Below, in pieces: positions 1 through 9,716 of a stretch of 25,483 nt of DNA. Under the pieces are notes generated by a model. It saw nothing but the letters and a program-made list of their open reading frames with translations, did not search any database and was not told the DNA's origin. Source of the stretch: Cylindrobasidium torrendii FP15055 ss-10 (taxonomy: Eukaryota; Basidiomycota; Agaricomycetes; Agaricales; Physalacriaceae); contig KN880744.1 of NCBI GenBank assembly GCA_000934385.1, positions 1 to 25,483 on the forward strand, in the 5' to 3' direction. The translations under genes were made by a program, and so were the position numbers. Each line of letters starts with the position of its first letter. Within the stretch, counting starts at the first letter, position 1.

Positions 1-277
1 TGCAAGGTAGAAAAGGCGGGGTGGCTATAGCGCACCGTATGATAATATGGCCAACCAGTCTTCCACCGTGTCCTTGGTTCTGGAGGTATTCATCAGGACA
101 CAGGAAGCTCGAGATGACACAGGCATCAAGAACACTAATATTAAGTATGCGTCTCGAGACGTAAAATCTGGCGGGCGGGACTGTGGTTGAAAAGAGAAGG
201 AGACAGGCGTCGGGACACGCCAATCCGAATCCATTAGACTTCTCACTGGCATAGTCTGTGTAGGCAGCACCACTCAT
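1..277 (-). CDS. Possible 5' part of a gene running off the left edge
   Basis: A minus-strand frame opens at an ATG (275-277, protein start MSGAAYTDYASEK) and stays free of stops to the window edge, 92 codons. Within it a 51-nt GT-AG intron can be drawn (donor at about position 220, after the FGLA codons, acceptor CCAG just before the FYVSRR codons), matching the intron size of the surrounding genes. The ATG lies head to head with the TTC27 gene 168 bp away, the same arrangement seen three more times in this window. I do not recognise the protein. A competing frame shifted by one contains a stop near the left end. No domain is visible, so this is only a candidate truncated gene. Confidence 0.3.
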   Translation of the reverse strand, partial: MSGAAYTDYASEKSNGFGLACPDACLLLFSTTVPPARFYVSRRILNISVLDACVISSFLCPDEYLQNQGHGGRLVGHIIIRCAIATPPFLPC

Positions 278-374
278 AGCGGAAGTGTTGGTATGAGTGC
301 TTTATGATAGTCGTGAGCATCTTGACATTAATACTTGCTATACTGTGGGCCTCTTTGGAGAGAGGGGTCAGTCA

Positions 375-398
375 GGACAGACGGACAGACGGACAGAC
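375..398. repeat. 8-bp tandem repeat, three perfect copies
   Basis: The unit GGACAGAC is repeated three times without mismatch at 375-382, 383-390 and 391-398. It lies in the short region between the left-edge ORF and the TTC27 start, probably in the promoter or 5' leader. Such short arrays vary in copy number, and no function is implied. Confidence 0.9.
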
Positions 399-444
399 TG
401 CCGGTACTCCGTGATCGCTGGACTTACTGGGTACTTCGGAACCG

Positions 445-3211
445 ATGATCGAGATTGTCAACTGTGATCACTTCATGGTCCGTCAGCAAAATCTCTCCGT
501 TTGTCAGGCAACTACGATGACTCTGGACATCTCTCTGGTCGAAAAATCCATCCTTGGGGGATCATGGCTTCTTGAGGAAGACGCGCCGACGGGCTCAACA
601 CTGGAAATCGCCAAGTGGCTTGTCGACGGTTTATTCGATCAGGTTCTAACCTCTGGACCAGCCCAATCCCTCTTCATCACACCTACGGACGGTAGAACAA
701 CAATTGATGCATTAGTTGCCCCAAAAGCAGAGGAAAGCGCCGAAAACGAACTCCTACGCCTTCTGGTCGCAGTAGCTTGCCTACATGCCTTCATTCAAGA
801 AAATTGGACTGGCCCCAATCTCACCATCTCCCCCATACGACTCATACCTTCACCGCCGGAAAGCGTCTCCGATGAAACACTAGACCAGACTTCTGTATCA
901 GAACTGGCCCATGCTGGAGAGCCCGCCTATCATCTCACCAAACATCCAACTTTCCTTCGTCTAGCCCAGGTGCTTACCTCTCAAGCATTCCTGCACATCC
1001 CATCTATTCAGTGGTGGAGACTTCGTATACAAACGGTTCACCAGCAAGTCTTGGACGACCCAGTCTACTCCCCTACGGACGATTTGGGCGACTTCGCCCA
1101 GCTCGAAGGGTTGTACGCGAACGAGCCAAAACTACTAGGAATGCTGATCCTTGAACAAGGGCTGCATCAACATTTACTCAGTCAGGACGCCTCCGAGAAC
1201 TTTGTACGAGCTGCTCGAGCGACAAACTTACAATACGAACTGTCCGGCGCACTGGGGAAGCGTACCAAGTTTCAGCAAACAGATCACAGTCAACTCATTC
1301 TTCTTGCCGAGAGTCGCCTCCAATCCGAAGGAGCAACGACAACGGAAGACGCATCTTCAGTGGGGAATGCTAACACGCTTCCCGACGCGATTGCCCTCAA
1401 CGATGATGTCCTGTTGGAGAAGACGCAGTTCACCTCGTCCAGTATCGACAACAAACAATCGACTTTGTCCCATCTCGACCCCGGAAAACAACCTGCTTTG
1501 CACCCATTAGACCAGTCCATTTTCCTTGGCCTGTGTCTCAACGTCCAGAACACATCCCCAGTCCATGGCCTTACAACTGAACAAATGTATCCATATGTCG
1601 ACCGTGTCATCTCCCACCCTGTCAATTGGTCTGTCCATACCATGGCTCTCCTTCTGCGTTCCCGCTTGGAGTCCAACCGTACACGTACCGTCGAACGCGC
1701 CGCTCTCCAGCTACAAGCCCTCGTAGATCAAATGCCCACTGCAGATTCCAGCGTTCCAGAGCGCATCCGCTATTTCCATTCGATCCTTCTTCCGAGTAAA
1801 TGGGATATGGAGAAGGAGCTTGCGGAGCGTTACGTTGGACTGGGCGTCCTCAAATCCGCCCTCGAGATTTTCGAGCGCCTGGAGATGTGGGAGGAGGTTG
1901 TTCGGTGCTGGGTCACGATGGAAGAGCGTGAGAAGGGGCTGCGCATTGTCAAGGATTTGATCGAGGGCAGCAAACTTGAAGCAGAGACTGTCATCAGTCG
2001 CGGGAAGGACCTGTCTGGAGAACGAAGAAAGATCCTGGACACGCATCGGGAGGCGAAGTTGTTGTGTTTGCTTGGTGACCTTGAGCCTGAAAAGGCGGAG
2101 GAGCATTATAATGCGGCCTGGGAGCTGTCGAAGCACACATCTGGTCGGGCTATGCGATCGCTGGGAGGATATTACTTCGCTCGCCAGGACTTTGTGAAGG
2201 CGGTTGAATGCTTGCAAAAGGCTGTTGCTATCAACCCATTGTTGTCGCGGTCATGGTTCATCATGGGTTGTGCAAGTATGCGTCTAGAGAATTGGGAGGT
2301 TGCGAAGACGGCGTTCAGCCGCTGTGTAGCAATTGACGACGAGGACGCGGAAAGTTGGAACAACCTAGCCACTACATATCTTCGTGGTGGTGCGCCTGGC
2401 AATGCGAAGACTCCGACACAGGATCAGGACCAGGTGTGTTGACTCAAAATTTATTGCTGTTCACGAATCTCACTGTCTATAGTCCTTTGCATACAACGTC
2501 GATTCGTCAAAGAATATACCGTACGACCAGAAGATGCTCGCTTTCCGCGCTCTACAGCAGGGTATCAAGCGAAGCTACGACAATTGGCGAATGTGGTCTA
2601 ACTTGATGATTGTGGCGATCGACGTTGGGGAACTCGCAACAGCCGCGCGCGCGCTCGGACGCATTGTAGAAGAAACTTCGGAGAAGGCAGGCGCTCAGGC
2701 TGTAGATGAGCAGGTCCTCGAACGTCTGGTGGATGGTGTAACCCGAGCGCCTTCAAATATTGAGGATGCCGTCGAGGGTGAGGACGTGCAGAATGCTGCT
2801 GTTAACCCGAACGAAGGCCATGGATTGGAAAAGAGCGTTCTTAGCCTCTTTGAAAAGACTATCCTGCCCCGCGTTTCTTCATACCGCATTTTCCGCTCAT
2901 ACGCGAAATTGCTCACATGGCAAGGACGATGGGAGGAGGCGCTGAAGGCGCACTCAGACGCTTACAGGTGTGGCGTTGCTGGGACTATAGAGAAGGGTGA
3001 AACAGACGTCGAGAAATGGAGAGAGGGAGTTGCAGAGGTAGAGGACATTGTGGATGTTTTGACGAATTTCGGACCCAGGGTGGATGGCTTCAAATGGGCT
3101 TTCCAGGCAAAAAGCATTGTGCGGACCTTCATGGGCCGCACAAGAGATTTCGAAGATGAACCTGAATGGTCGCGGCTAACGGACCTGCAGGAAGAGTTGA
3201 AAAGGCAGTAG
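445..3211 (+). CDS. TTC27: TTC27/Emw1-like tetratricopeptide repeat protein
   Basis: Two exons, 445-2433 and 2483-3211, are joined across a 48-nt GT-AG intron at phase 0, giving 905 residues. The C-terminal half carries TPR helices: about residues 566-650 contain the GYYFARQDFVKAVECLQKA and WNNLATTYL blocks. The junction restores the TTC27 hallmark in which an AFRAL helix is followed by NWRMW. TTC27/Emw1 proteins are conserved TPR proteins; yeast Emw1 is essential and linked to cell-wall integrity, and the molecular role is poorly defined. The N-terminal half is alpha-helical with little other signal. The first in-frame ATG is at 445, but the ATG at 517 (protein MTLDISLVEK, 881 residues) is a more natural start because the 24 residues before it look unconserved. 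Family assignment is strong and the start is uncertain. Confidence 0.85.
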
Positions 3212-3446
3212 TCGTTGCATATATTATTTGTGTGTGTATTTGTAATCAATGTGATAAGTAGCAGCTATTGGCTCCGCCGTAGTGCCAAGGGACTCCGGAA
3301 GATAAACTGAGACTTGGTTGGCCTCTGGCCCTCTGCCTGCCGCAGATGGCGGTTATTACTCTTGCCGTCTCAGTCACAGCCAGGCAAGAGTAGGAGTCAT
3401 CACGAAATTGCGAATCGGCTGATACCTTGCTTTGCTCTTGACCACC

Positions 3447-5539
3447 ATGTCCGTTCCTACCGACGACACCACTGTCGGCGCCGCCAGGACCGCTTGGAAT
3501 GCGCTTCACAAAGCTTGGTTCTCTTGGGGCGTTAGATGGCGCTCCTCGTACTGGTTTGTTACCTTCGTTGTGTGGATAGGTGTGTGTCAAGAATCCCGGG
3601 AAGCCGATGAACTGAAAGATACCATAGGTGTTTTGACCGACCTCATCGTTTACTCGATTATCGTTCCTGTCATTCCTTTCCAACTTGAGAAGCTGGGATA
3701 CACCAGTGTGTCTTCATTGACCGGCTGGCTCATGTTCACATACGTACGTTCAACCCACGGCACACTTTCAACAGTCGATTGACGCGATATGATGTTATTA
3801 GTCTATTGGAATGGCCGCTTGTATGTCAAGCAGTGTTTGTGTATGTCCAAAACTGACGGTAGTATCCAGCAACATTGTTTGTCTCAATGATGGCCGAGTC
3901 GTATCAAACACGTCAAATGCCACTGCTCGTCGGCAACGCCGTGCTCATTGGGTCGCAAGTTATGTTTATGGAGGCGCCGACGTTCTGGGTAATGTGCTTG
4001 GCGCGCGCTCTTCAGGTATGAGATATTTTGCACTTGGTCTCATACCAGGGGCGTTTGTTTATATCCTTCTAGGGTATTGGTTCGACCATGGTCTGGGTTG
4101 TGGGTCTTGCTCTCATGTATGTATTTTTTGGCGCTTTATCCGAGGCGGTTGGCTCACTTGAACTACAGCTGCGACGTAACGCCAGAGGCTCAGCTAGGAC
4201 GTATGTTGTCCGTAAGCTTTTAGGCGGACTTGAGCTCATCTTTTTGCAGGCCAACTGGGACTGGCACTTTCTGGCCTAACAATTGGGTAAGTATCTTATT
4301 GTCGTTCGTTTTCCAGCCATTGATTTCACCCCGTTAGAACTCTGCTCGGTCCACCCCTTGGCGGTGTGCTATACGCTAGACTAGGATGGCACAGTCCCTT
4401 CGTTTTGGGCATCATTTTGGCTGGCCTTGACATGATTGGACGATTCCTCATTATCGAGGACAGGCGTGGATCCCTTCCAGCAGTTTCTGTCGCAGAACAA
4501 GAGACACCTGAGATGAGCGAAGTCGGCAGAACCCCTTCGAGACAGTCGCTCGCGTCAGCCCCGGTGTTCGCACCTCCCCCTGGGTTCCTTCGAGTTCTTG
4601 GTACATTGTTCAAATCCTCTCGCGCGCTCTCAGCAGGTTTCGTGTCTGTATCGTATGGGTACGTCTTGACGTTCTTGTTGTGTATACTCGCTCATCCCAC
4701 TTCAGGACACTCGCTGGTATCCAGGATACTATTCTCTCAGTACATCTCAACGGCGTCTGGGGGCTAACGTCTGAGAAAATCGGAGTTGTGATGCTTGCTG
4801 CAGTCATCCCCACAATTTTCGGTGCGCGTTTATCTGGCTGCTAGTACAGAGTAAGGAGATCTAATAGCATCGACTCTAGCCCCGCCAATTACTGGTTGGC
4901 TCTCGGATAGAACAGGCACTGCGTGGATCATGTTCTTTGGTCTCATCATGATGATTCCTTGGTGCGGTGCAATGATTGTGGAAAAAAGCCTTGGGCTATT
5001 CATTGCTTCGTACGCCTTGCAGAGTGGGTTCAAAATCGTGCTCAGGAGTTCCAACTTAACGCGCTTTAGGCTTGTTCCTTTCAACCATTGTGTCCCCCCT
5101 GGTTTCTGAACTGGCTGCAGTCTCGCGTAGTATTGATGGTGTAGGCTGTAAGTTGAGTATTCATGCGTCTGTACTTCCCATTGACTGGAGTTGTAGACGC
5201 GCACGTTCACGGGGTGTTCAACTTTGCGTTTGGTGTGGGATCTGCAGGTGAGAAACAACAAATGCCCTCAAGGTTGAATTTACGTGGGCTGACCCATAAA
5301 ACGCAGTTGGACCAATCATTGGCGGACAACTTTACGACCACGTCTCGAAGGGCTTTATGGCATGCTACGTCTTTTTGATGGGTGTCTTCGGCGTGGGAGC
5401 AGTGCTAACGTTCGTCTACGCGGGAGAAGAACCTTTGGCATTCCAGCTTTGGCACAAAGGTGGAATAAGCTTAACTAATAAAAAGGATAGCGAGCGCTCG
5501 CCAGAGACAGCGTCCGTGAATGCAACACAAGTGGCTTGA
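3447..5539 (+). CDS. Major facilitator superfamily transporter, DHA1-type (13 exons)
   Basis: Exons: 3447-3579, 3628-3743, 3802-3820, 3870-4015, 4073-4116, 4169-4200, 4250-4286, 4338-4658, 4706-4821, 4880-5023, 5070-5147, 5197-5247, 5307-5539. Every junction is GT-AG and keeps phase, giving 489 residues of the usual 12-helix size. Recognisable blocks are helix 1 (VWIGVLTDLIVYSIIVPVIP), the RQLGLALSGLTIG stretch, the motif-C-like GTLLGPPLGGVLY of helix 5, and FNFAFGVGSAVGPIIGG in the second half. A central loop rich in Ser and Pro separates the two six-helix bundles. The pattern resembles fungal drug/amine proton antiporters (vesicular amine transporter-like DHA1). The substrate cannot be told from sequence; plasma or vacuolar membrane location is inferred. 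Exon 3 has only 19 nt. The first intron is 48 nt and stop-free, so a naive model would translate it. The start ATG has a good context (ACCACCATG). Confidence 0.88.
3802..3820 (+). other. 19-nt coding microexon of the transporter gene
   Basis: This exon encodes SIGMAA plus the first base of a split serine codon. It lies between a 58-nt and a 49-nt intron. Its use is required to bring the preceding TGWLMFTY and the following TLFVSMMAE blocks into one frame with the normal spacing between helices 2 and 3. Confidence 0.8.
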
Positions 5540-5909
5540 ATTGTACTATCAAGGCTAATACTACAGGATCACTTACAAGTTCCGGCTACCCACCCAACTC
5601 ACACATTATTGTAATGCATAGCTCTCTACTCATGTATATAAATCTATAGATGTTGGTTTGGTCTCTCGACTCATTCGATAAAAATGAGGCGATTAAGGTC
5701 CACTCCAACCCGCTTATCCATTACATCCTATCGAAAGGATGGCATTTTATGCGTTATATCTGACCGGATTGGATTTTATGAGGCGGGGCAGACGAACCGT
5801 GGGAAACTATTCACAGTTATTCCCTCCGAGGTGATCGATCACTCCAGCACCAGGCTCAACTCCGAACTACCATTGTCCTCCTTTCCACATCAACGATTTA
5901 GTGGATGAG
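5540..5909. other. Intergenic region, no gene seen
   Basis: This 370-bp spacer holds the 3' end of the transporter gene and the promoter of the RING/TRAF gene. A 74-codon plus-strand frame at 5684-5908 has no intron-consistent continuation and no recognisable residues, and is treated as chance. An AT-rich stretch around 5630-5655 is the only compositional feature. Confidence 0.6.
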
Positions 5910-7582
5910 ATGGCAACCTATAATTATGTGGAACCAACAAATTCCAACTTGGTGTGTAATCCATACCAGATCAATGAGACAGCTTTTGAACTTGTCCACA
6001 GGTGTGCTGCATCTGTAGGTGAGAACAGCGCCTGCCGCCGTGATACTCTTTGTTGAAGTTGGACCAAGGGCACCATTTGTGGATCCAGTTACGACACAAG
6101 CTTGCTCCCACACATTCTGTCGCGGCTGCATCTCTGAAGCCCTGGAACACTCACTACAATGTCCCGTCGACCGACTTCCGCTTACACCAGAGGACTTAAC
6201 ATCGGCGGGCCCTCTAATCCGCTCAGTGTGTTTTCAGTTCTCGTTCTCACTCACTGGTTAATACTCTGTTAGCTCGTCGATGAACTCCTTGTATCATGTC
6301 CAAACAACGACTGTCCCCATGTCTGCCAGCGCGATTTACTCCAGGGCCACCTCGACGCTTGTGAATTCCTTATAGTCGATTGCCCTGAACAGTCTTGTCA
6401 TCAAATGGTCGTCCGAAAAGACGCGGTGAACGGCGCATGCATACATTCGGCCGTCATCTGCAGTGAATGCTACGCAGAAGTCGCCATGTCGGAATATGAG
6501 GTGCGTAATAATCCTATGAATATTTCAGATGCTGAGGGCAGGCATAGGCGCATTCATCAACTTGCCCCGACTCTGCCTGCTCCTGCGAGCATTGTGCGAC
6601 CGAGATTAGTAAATCGACAATCGAATTGCACGGAGAGACGTGCGAGCGGGCTCCTGTCGTTTGCACACATGCCCCGAATGGATGTTCATGGAAGGGGGAG
6701 CGACGTTTGCGTGACGGGCACATCTCTTCGTGTCCCTACGAAGCTATCAAGGGTTTCTTTATCATACACAAGGACACCACGGCAGCACTTAAGGAAGAGA
6801 ATGCACTCCTCCAGGCAAAGATCGACGCGCTGCAGGGGCATTTACGAGCAACCACCCGAGACTTGCAAGTGGCGAAAGCCGCTCTTGGGCCATGGTACAC
6901 GAATGCGGTGAACAGGACCGAAGCGGGGTTGCCCATCCACCATCCACCTCGTTCTCGTGCGCCTACCTCCGCCTCTTTGAACCCGGCTACTTCTCCGCAA
7001 CCACCTCTACCCGGCCCTCGCGCGAGCATATCGACCTTGGGTTCTGATGCACCCAATCCTGGTGATTTCGCTGCATACTTCCCTCCAGCAGCGCCGGCCT
7101 CTGTTACACCAACTCATGTCAATGCCACGCCAGGACCTTCGAATACTTCGCACGACTGGAGAGCTCACAGCTCTCGACCCTCTCCCAATATCAGCCACAA
7201 CTGGGATCCATCGAGTTTGACTGCTCGATCCATAGCGCGCGATGTTGTGGCACCCATCGACCTGGGCACGTCCTTGGAAGGCTCTCTACACGGGCTGCGA
7301 GAGTCTATGGTGACGCTTTCTACGACGGTGGATTCTGTGGGACGACGGAGTGAAATTGCACTCACTAACGAAACGGTCAGGCTGAATGAAGAAGTGATGT
7401 CAGTTCGGGCACATCTACATGGCCTGCGTATGCAGGTCCATGCAATCATGATGGACAGGAATACGCAAGTGACTGGTCGCGTTGATGAAGGAGGAGGTAT
7501 TACTGAGGGCGCCTGGATACCGACAAGATTCTCTCAAGTACCGGGGCAACCTCAAATACCGCTTTCAATTACGAAACTCTAG
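5910..7582 (+). CDS. RING and TRAF-type zinc finger protein with coiled coils
   Basis: Exons: 5910-5951, 6002-6018, 6069-6225, 6273-6500, 6548-7582, giving 492 residues. Residues 16-54 form a RING with ligands C16, C19, C32, H34, C37, C40, C51 and D54. The last ligand is Asp (CPVD), as in TRAF6-type RINGs. Cys/His pairs between about 80 and 212 form TRAF-type zinc fingers (for example CPNNDCPHVC and CTHAPNGCSW). A coiled coil follows at about 222-260 (ALKEENALLQAKIDALQG), then a Ser/Pro-rich linker, then a second helical stretch near 415-460. There is no MATH domain, unlike animal TRAFs. The family suggests an E3 ubiquitin ligase or scaffold; substrates are unknown. Exon 2 is only 17 nt and encodes the first zinc knuckle. 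The gene is convergent with the RRP3 gene. Exon 5 begins at the second of two AG sites, because only that one keeps the finger frame open. Confidence 0.85.
6002..6018 (+). other. 17-nt coding microexon carrying the first RING zinc knuckle
   Basis: The exon encodes VCCIC and two bases of an Arg codon, and so supplies RING ligands C16 and C19. It is flanked by two 50-nt GT-AG introns. Skipping it would remove the knuckle and shift the reading frame. Confidence 0.8.
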
Positions 7583-7920
7583 GCCGACAGTCAACGAGTC
7601 TGTACTAAATCAAAATCTAAAGCCAATGTAAACCCGTTACCCTTTGACTGCTGACCGAAGGAGTATTGACGACATAAGAGCCCATCTGGACTACAGCAAT
7701 GGGTTTGAAGTGTTGCCATACCTCCTAATCTTCCACTAGAGGAAGGGAAAAATGTGCATCACACCGTATTTTTAACCACTAAAAGGTATACTCCTCATAA
7801 CAAAATCCCAATCGACGCACGTCAGGCTCTCGCGATCTCATCATCTTCTGCTGTAAGTACTGCGAATCGTCATTATACAAAACAGAAAAAGAAGAATCTG
7901 CTAGACGAGAATGGTGAGCA
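7583..7920. other. Convergent intergenic region, no gene seen
   Basis: This 338-bp spacer between two converging genes holds only their 3' untranslated sequence. The frames reading through it (for example 7754-8185 plus) are shadows of the opposite-strand helicase exon and carry no recognisable protein features. Confidence 0.6.
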
Positions 7921-9473
7921 CTATTTGTGTTTCTTAAAGTGCTTTTTCTTTGGCATGCCAGCTTCCACCTCGTCATCATCTCTATCGTTATCGTCCCCGC
8001 GGCTTTCGTTGAAATTACGCTTCCCGCCACGCTTCCGACCATCCTTGCCCTTCATGGCCTCGTCCTTCATCTCGGAAACAGCCATCCTGCTCGCTTCATT
8101 TACGCGCTCCTTCAACAATGCAATTTCCTCCGCATCTGAGGGCCAAAGGTCCATTTTCTGGTTAATGACTTGTTCGATGCGCTGAAGGAGTTCGACATCG
8201 TATTGGGTGACGAGCGTGATGGATTTTCCTGCACGTCCCGCGCGCGCCGTACGTCCTACCCGATGGATATAGTCCTTGGAGTGGGTTGGGATGTCAAAGT
8301 TGATTACAACGTCCACGGAAGGTATATCAAGACCACTGTATAGTCATCAGTGGTTGGGTCCGACATTGCAAGATGCTTGATGCGCACCGACTAGCGACAT
8401 CCGTAGCGACTAATATAGTTTTGGCACCACTTTTGAATTTGTTGAGGGCGCCCAAGCGTTGACTTTGTGAAAGCTTGCCGTGAATGGGCACCGCAGGGAA
8501 GCCGAGAATACGGAGGATGATGGATATCCTGTTGGCAAGAATCGGTCACTAGTTATGCATGCACAAGAAGGGACTGACCGAGCAGCAGCGTCGATTGTCC
8601 GGGTGAAGATAATCATGGAATTTTGGGAGAGGGTGTTCGTGAGGTACACAAGGAAGGCGTCCTTGTCTTTGAGAGGCATAAGAAGGTAATGTTGTAAAAG
8701 GTTTGTGACGGTCTGATATCTGGGAGAGGCGGTCAGTCGCTGCTGTAGCATCCACCAAAAGATGCATACTTTGAAGAAGCCTGTATCCTGACAGGGTCGT
8801 TCAAGCTTGCTCTTTGAAGCTTTTCAACCTTGGTGGTCATCGTTGCGGAGAACAGATATGTTGTACGTTCGCGAGGAATAAGCCGCAGAATTTTGTCAAT
8901 GACAGGACCAAAATCCATGTCCAGTAGCCTATCAGCTTCGTCAAGAACCTATATTTCATAAGTTTCGAGAGAGGAGCAGTTAATCAATCAACGCACAAGG
9001 AATTTCAGAGACTTCAGGCTAAAACCCTTCGTATTCTCTAAGTGATATTGCAGACGACCAGGCGTTGCGACAATGATATGGGGGCGTTTTGCAATGGCAA
9101 CAGCTTGTGTGATTGGATCCACTCCACCGATGAGGACTGCACACCTTGCACCCATGTCGGACCCAAGGGCTTCAAACTGTTCAGAAATCTGGAAAGCCAA
9201 CTCGCGTGTGGGCGCCATGACACATGCGAAAAGGCCTTTTGGATCTTTCCAGAGACTTTGCAATATTGGCAGGGCGAATGCCGCTGTCTTTCCAGAACCT
9301 GTCTCTGCGACGCCGATGATATCCTTTCCTTCCAGTGCTGGTGGGATAGCTTGAATTTGGACCTCCGTGGGTGAAGTAAATTTCATTTGCTCGAGTGCCT
9401 TGAGCAGAGGATCAATGAGCCCGAGCTCCTTGAAGCTCTGGGACGATGATCCTGCTTCTTCGGGGGATGGCAT
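7921..9473 (-). CDS. RRP3: DEAD-box ATP-dependent RNA helicase Rrp3/DDX47
   Basis: Five exons, in transcription order 9473-8997, 8948-8770, 8719-8579, 8528-8388 and 8335-7921, give 450 residues, close to human DDX47. All DEAD-box motifs are present: the Q motif near residue 14-40, motif I AETGSGKT (56-63), PTRELA, TPGR, DEAD (162-165), SAT, IIFTRT, ATDVASRGLD and [10 protein letters not shown]. Blocks typical of the Rrp3 subgroup are [30 protein letters not shown] and the [17 protein letters not shown] segment. Rrp3 acts in the nucleolus in 18S rRNA maturation (35S pre-rRNA cleavage). The acidic then Lys-rich C-terminal tail ([11 protein letters not shown]) fits a nucleolar protein. An upstream in-frame ATG at 9530 would add 19 unconserved residues; the ATG at 9473 ([10 protein letters not shown]) is preferred. 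Confidence 0.95.
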
Positions 9474-9534
9474 GGCTGGGAGAAGGAAAGGTGCAAAAAG
9501 CAGGTCCGGGCCGATCACCGAGCTGAACACTCGT

Positions 9535-9555
9535 CTTCAAGCTTCAAGCTTCAAG
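9535..9555. repeat. 7-bp tandem repeat, three perfect copies
   Basis: CTTCAAG is repeated at 9535-9541, 9542-9548 and 9549-9555, about 60 bp before the preferred RRP3 start codon, in its probable 5' leader or promoter. A fourth, decayed copy may follow. No function is implied. Confidence 0.85.
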
Positions 9556-9716
9556 CTCGGCTGCTGTCGTGCACAATGCAGAATCTTCGTCGTCAAAATA
9601 GCAAAATCGTGTACAGTATAAGCAGCGAACAAGAAAGAAACAGTGACAACAGCCATGCAACAATAGTCTAATAATAATATACAGTAGTCTTCCCATAAGA
9701 CAACGCGAACAGAGGC

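Noticed and set aside
5684..5908. 74-codon plus-strand ORF between the transporter and RING/TRAF genes
   Set aside because: No recognisable residues, no splice partner and it ends just before the real start at 5910; probably chance.
9042..9374. Plus-strand ORFs of 93-110 codons
   Set aside because: Antisense to the helicase core exon, which contains intact DEAD-box motifs.
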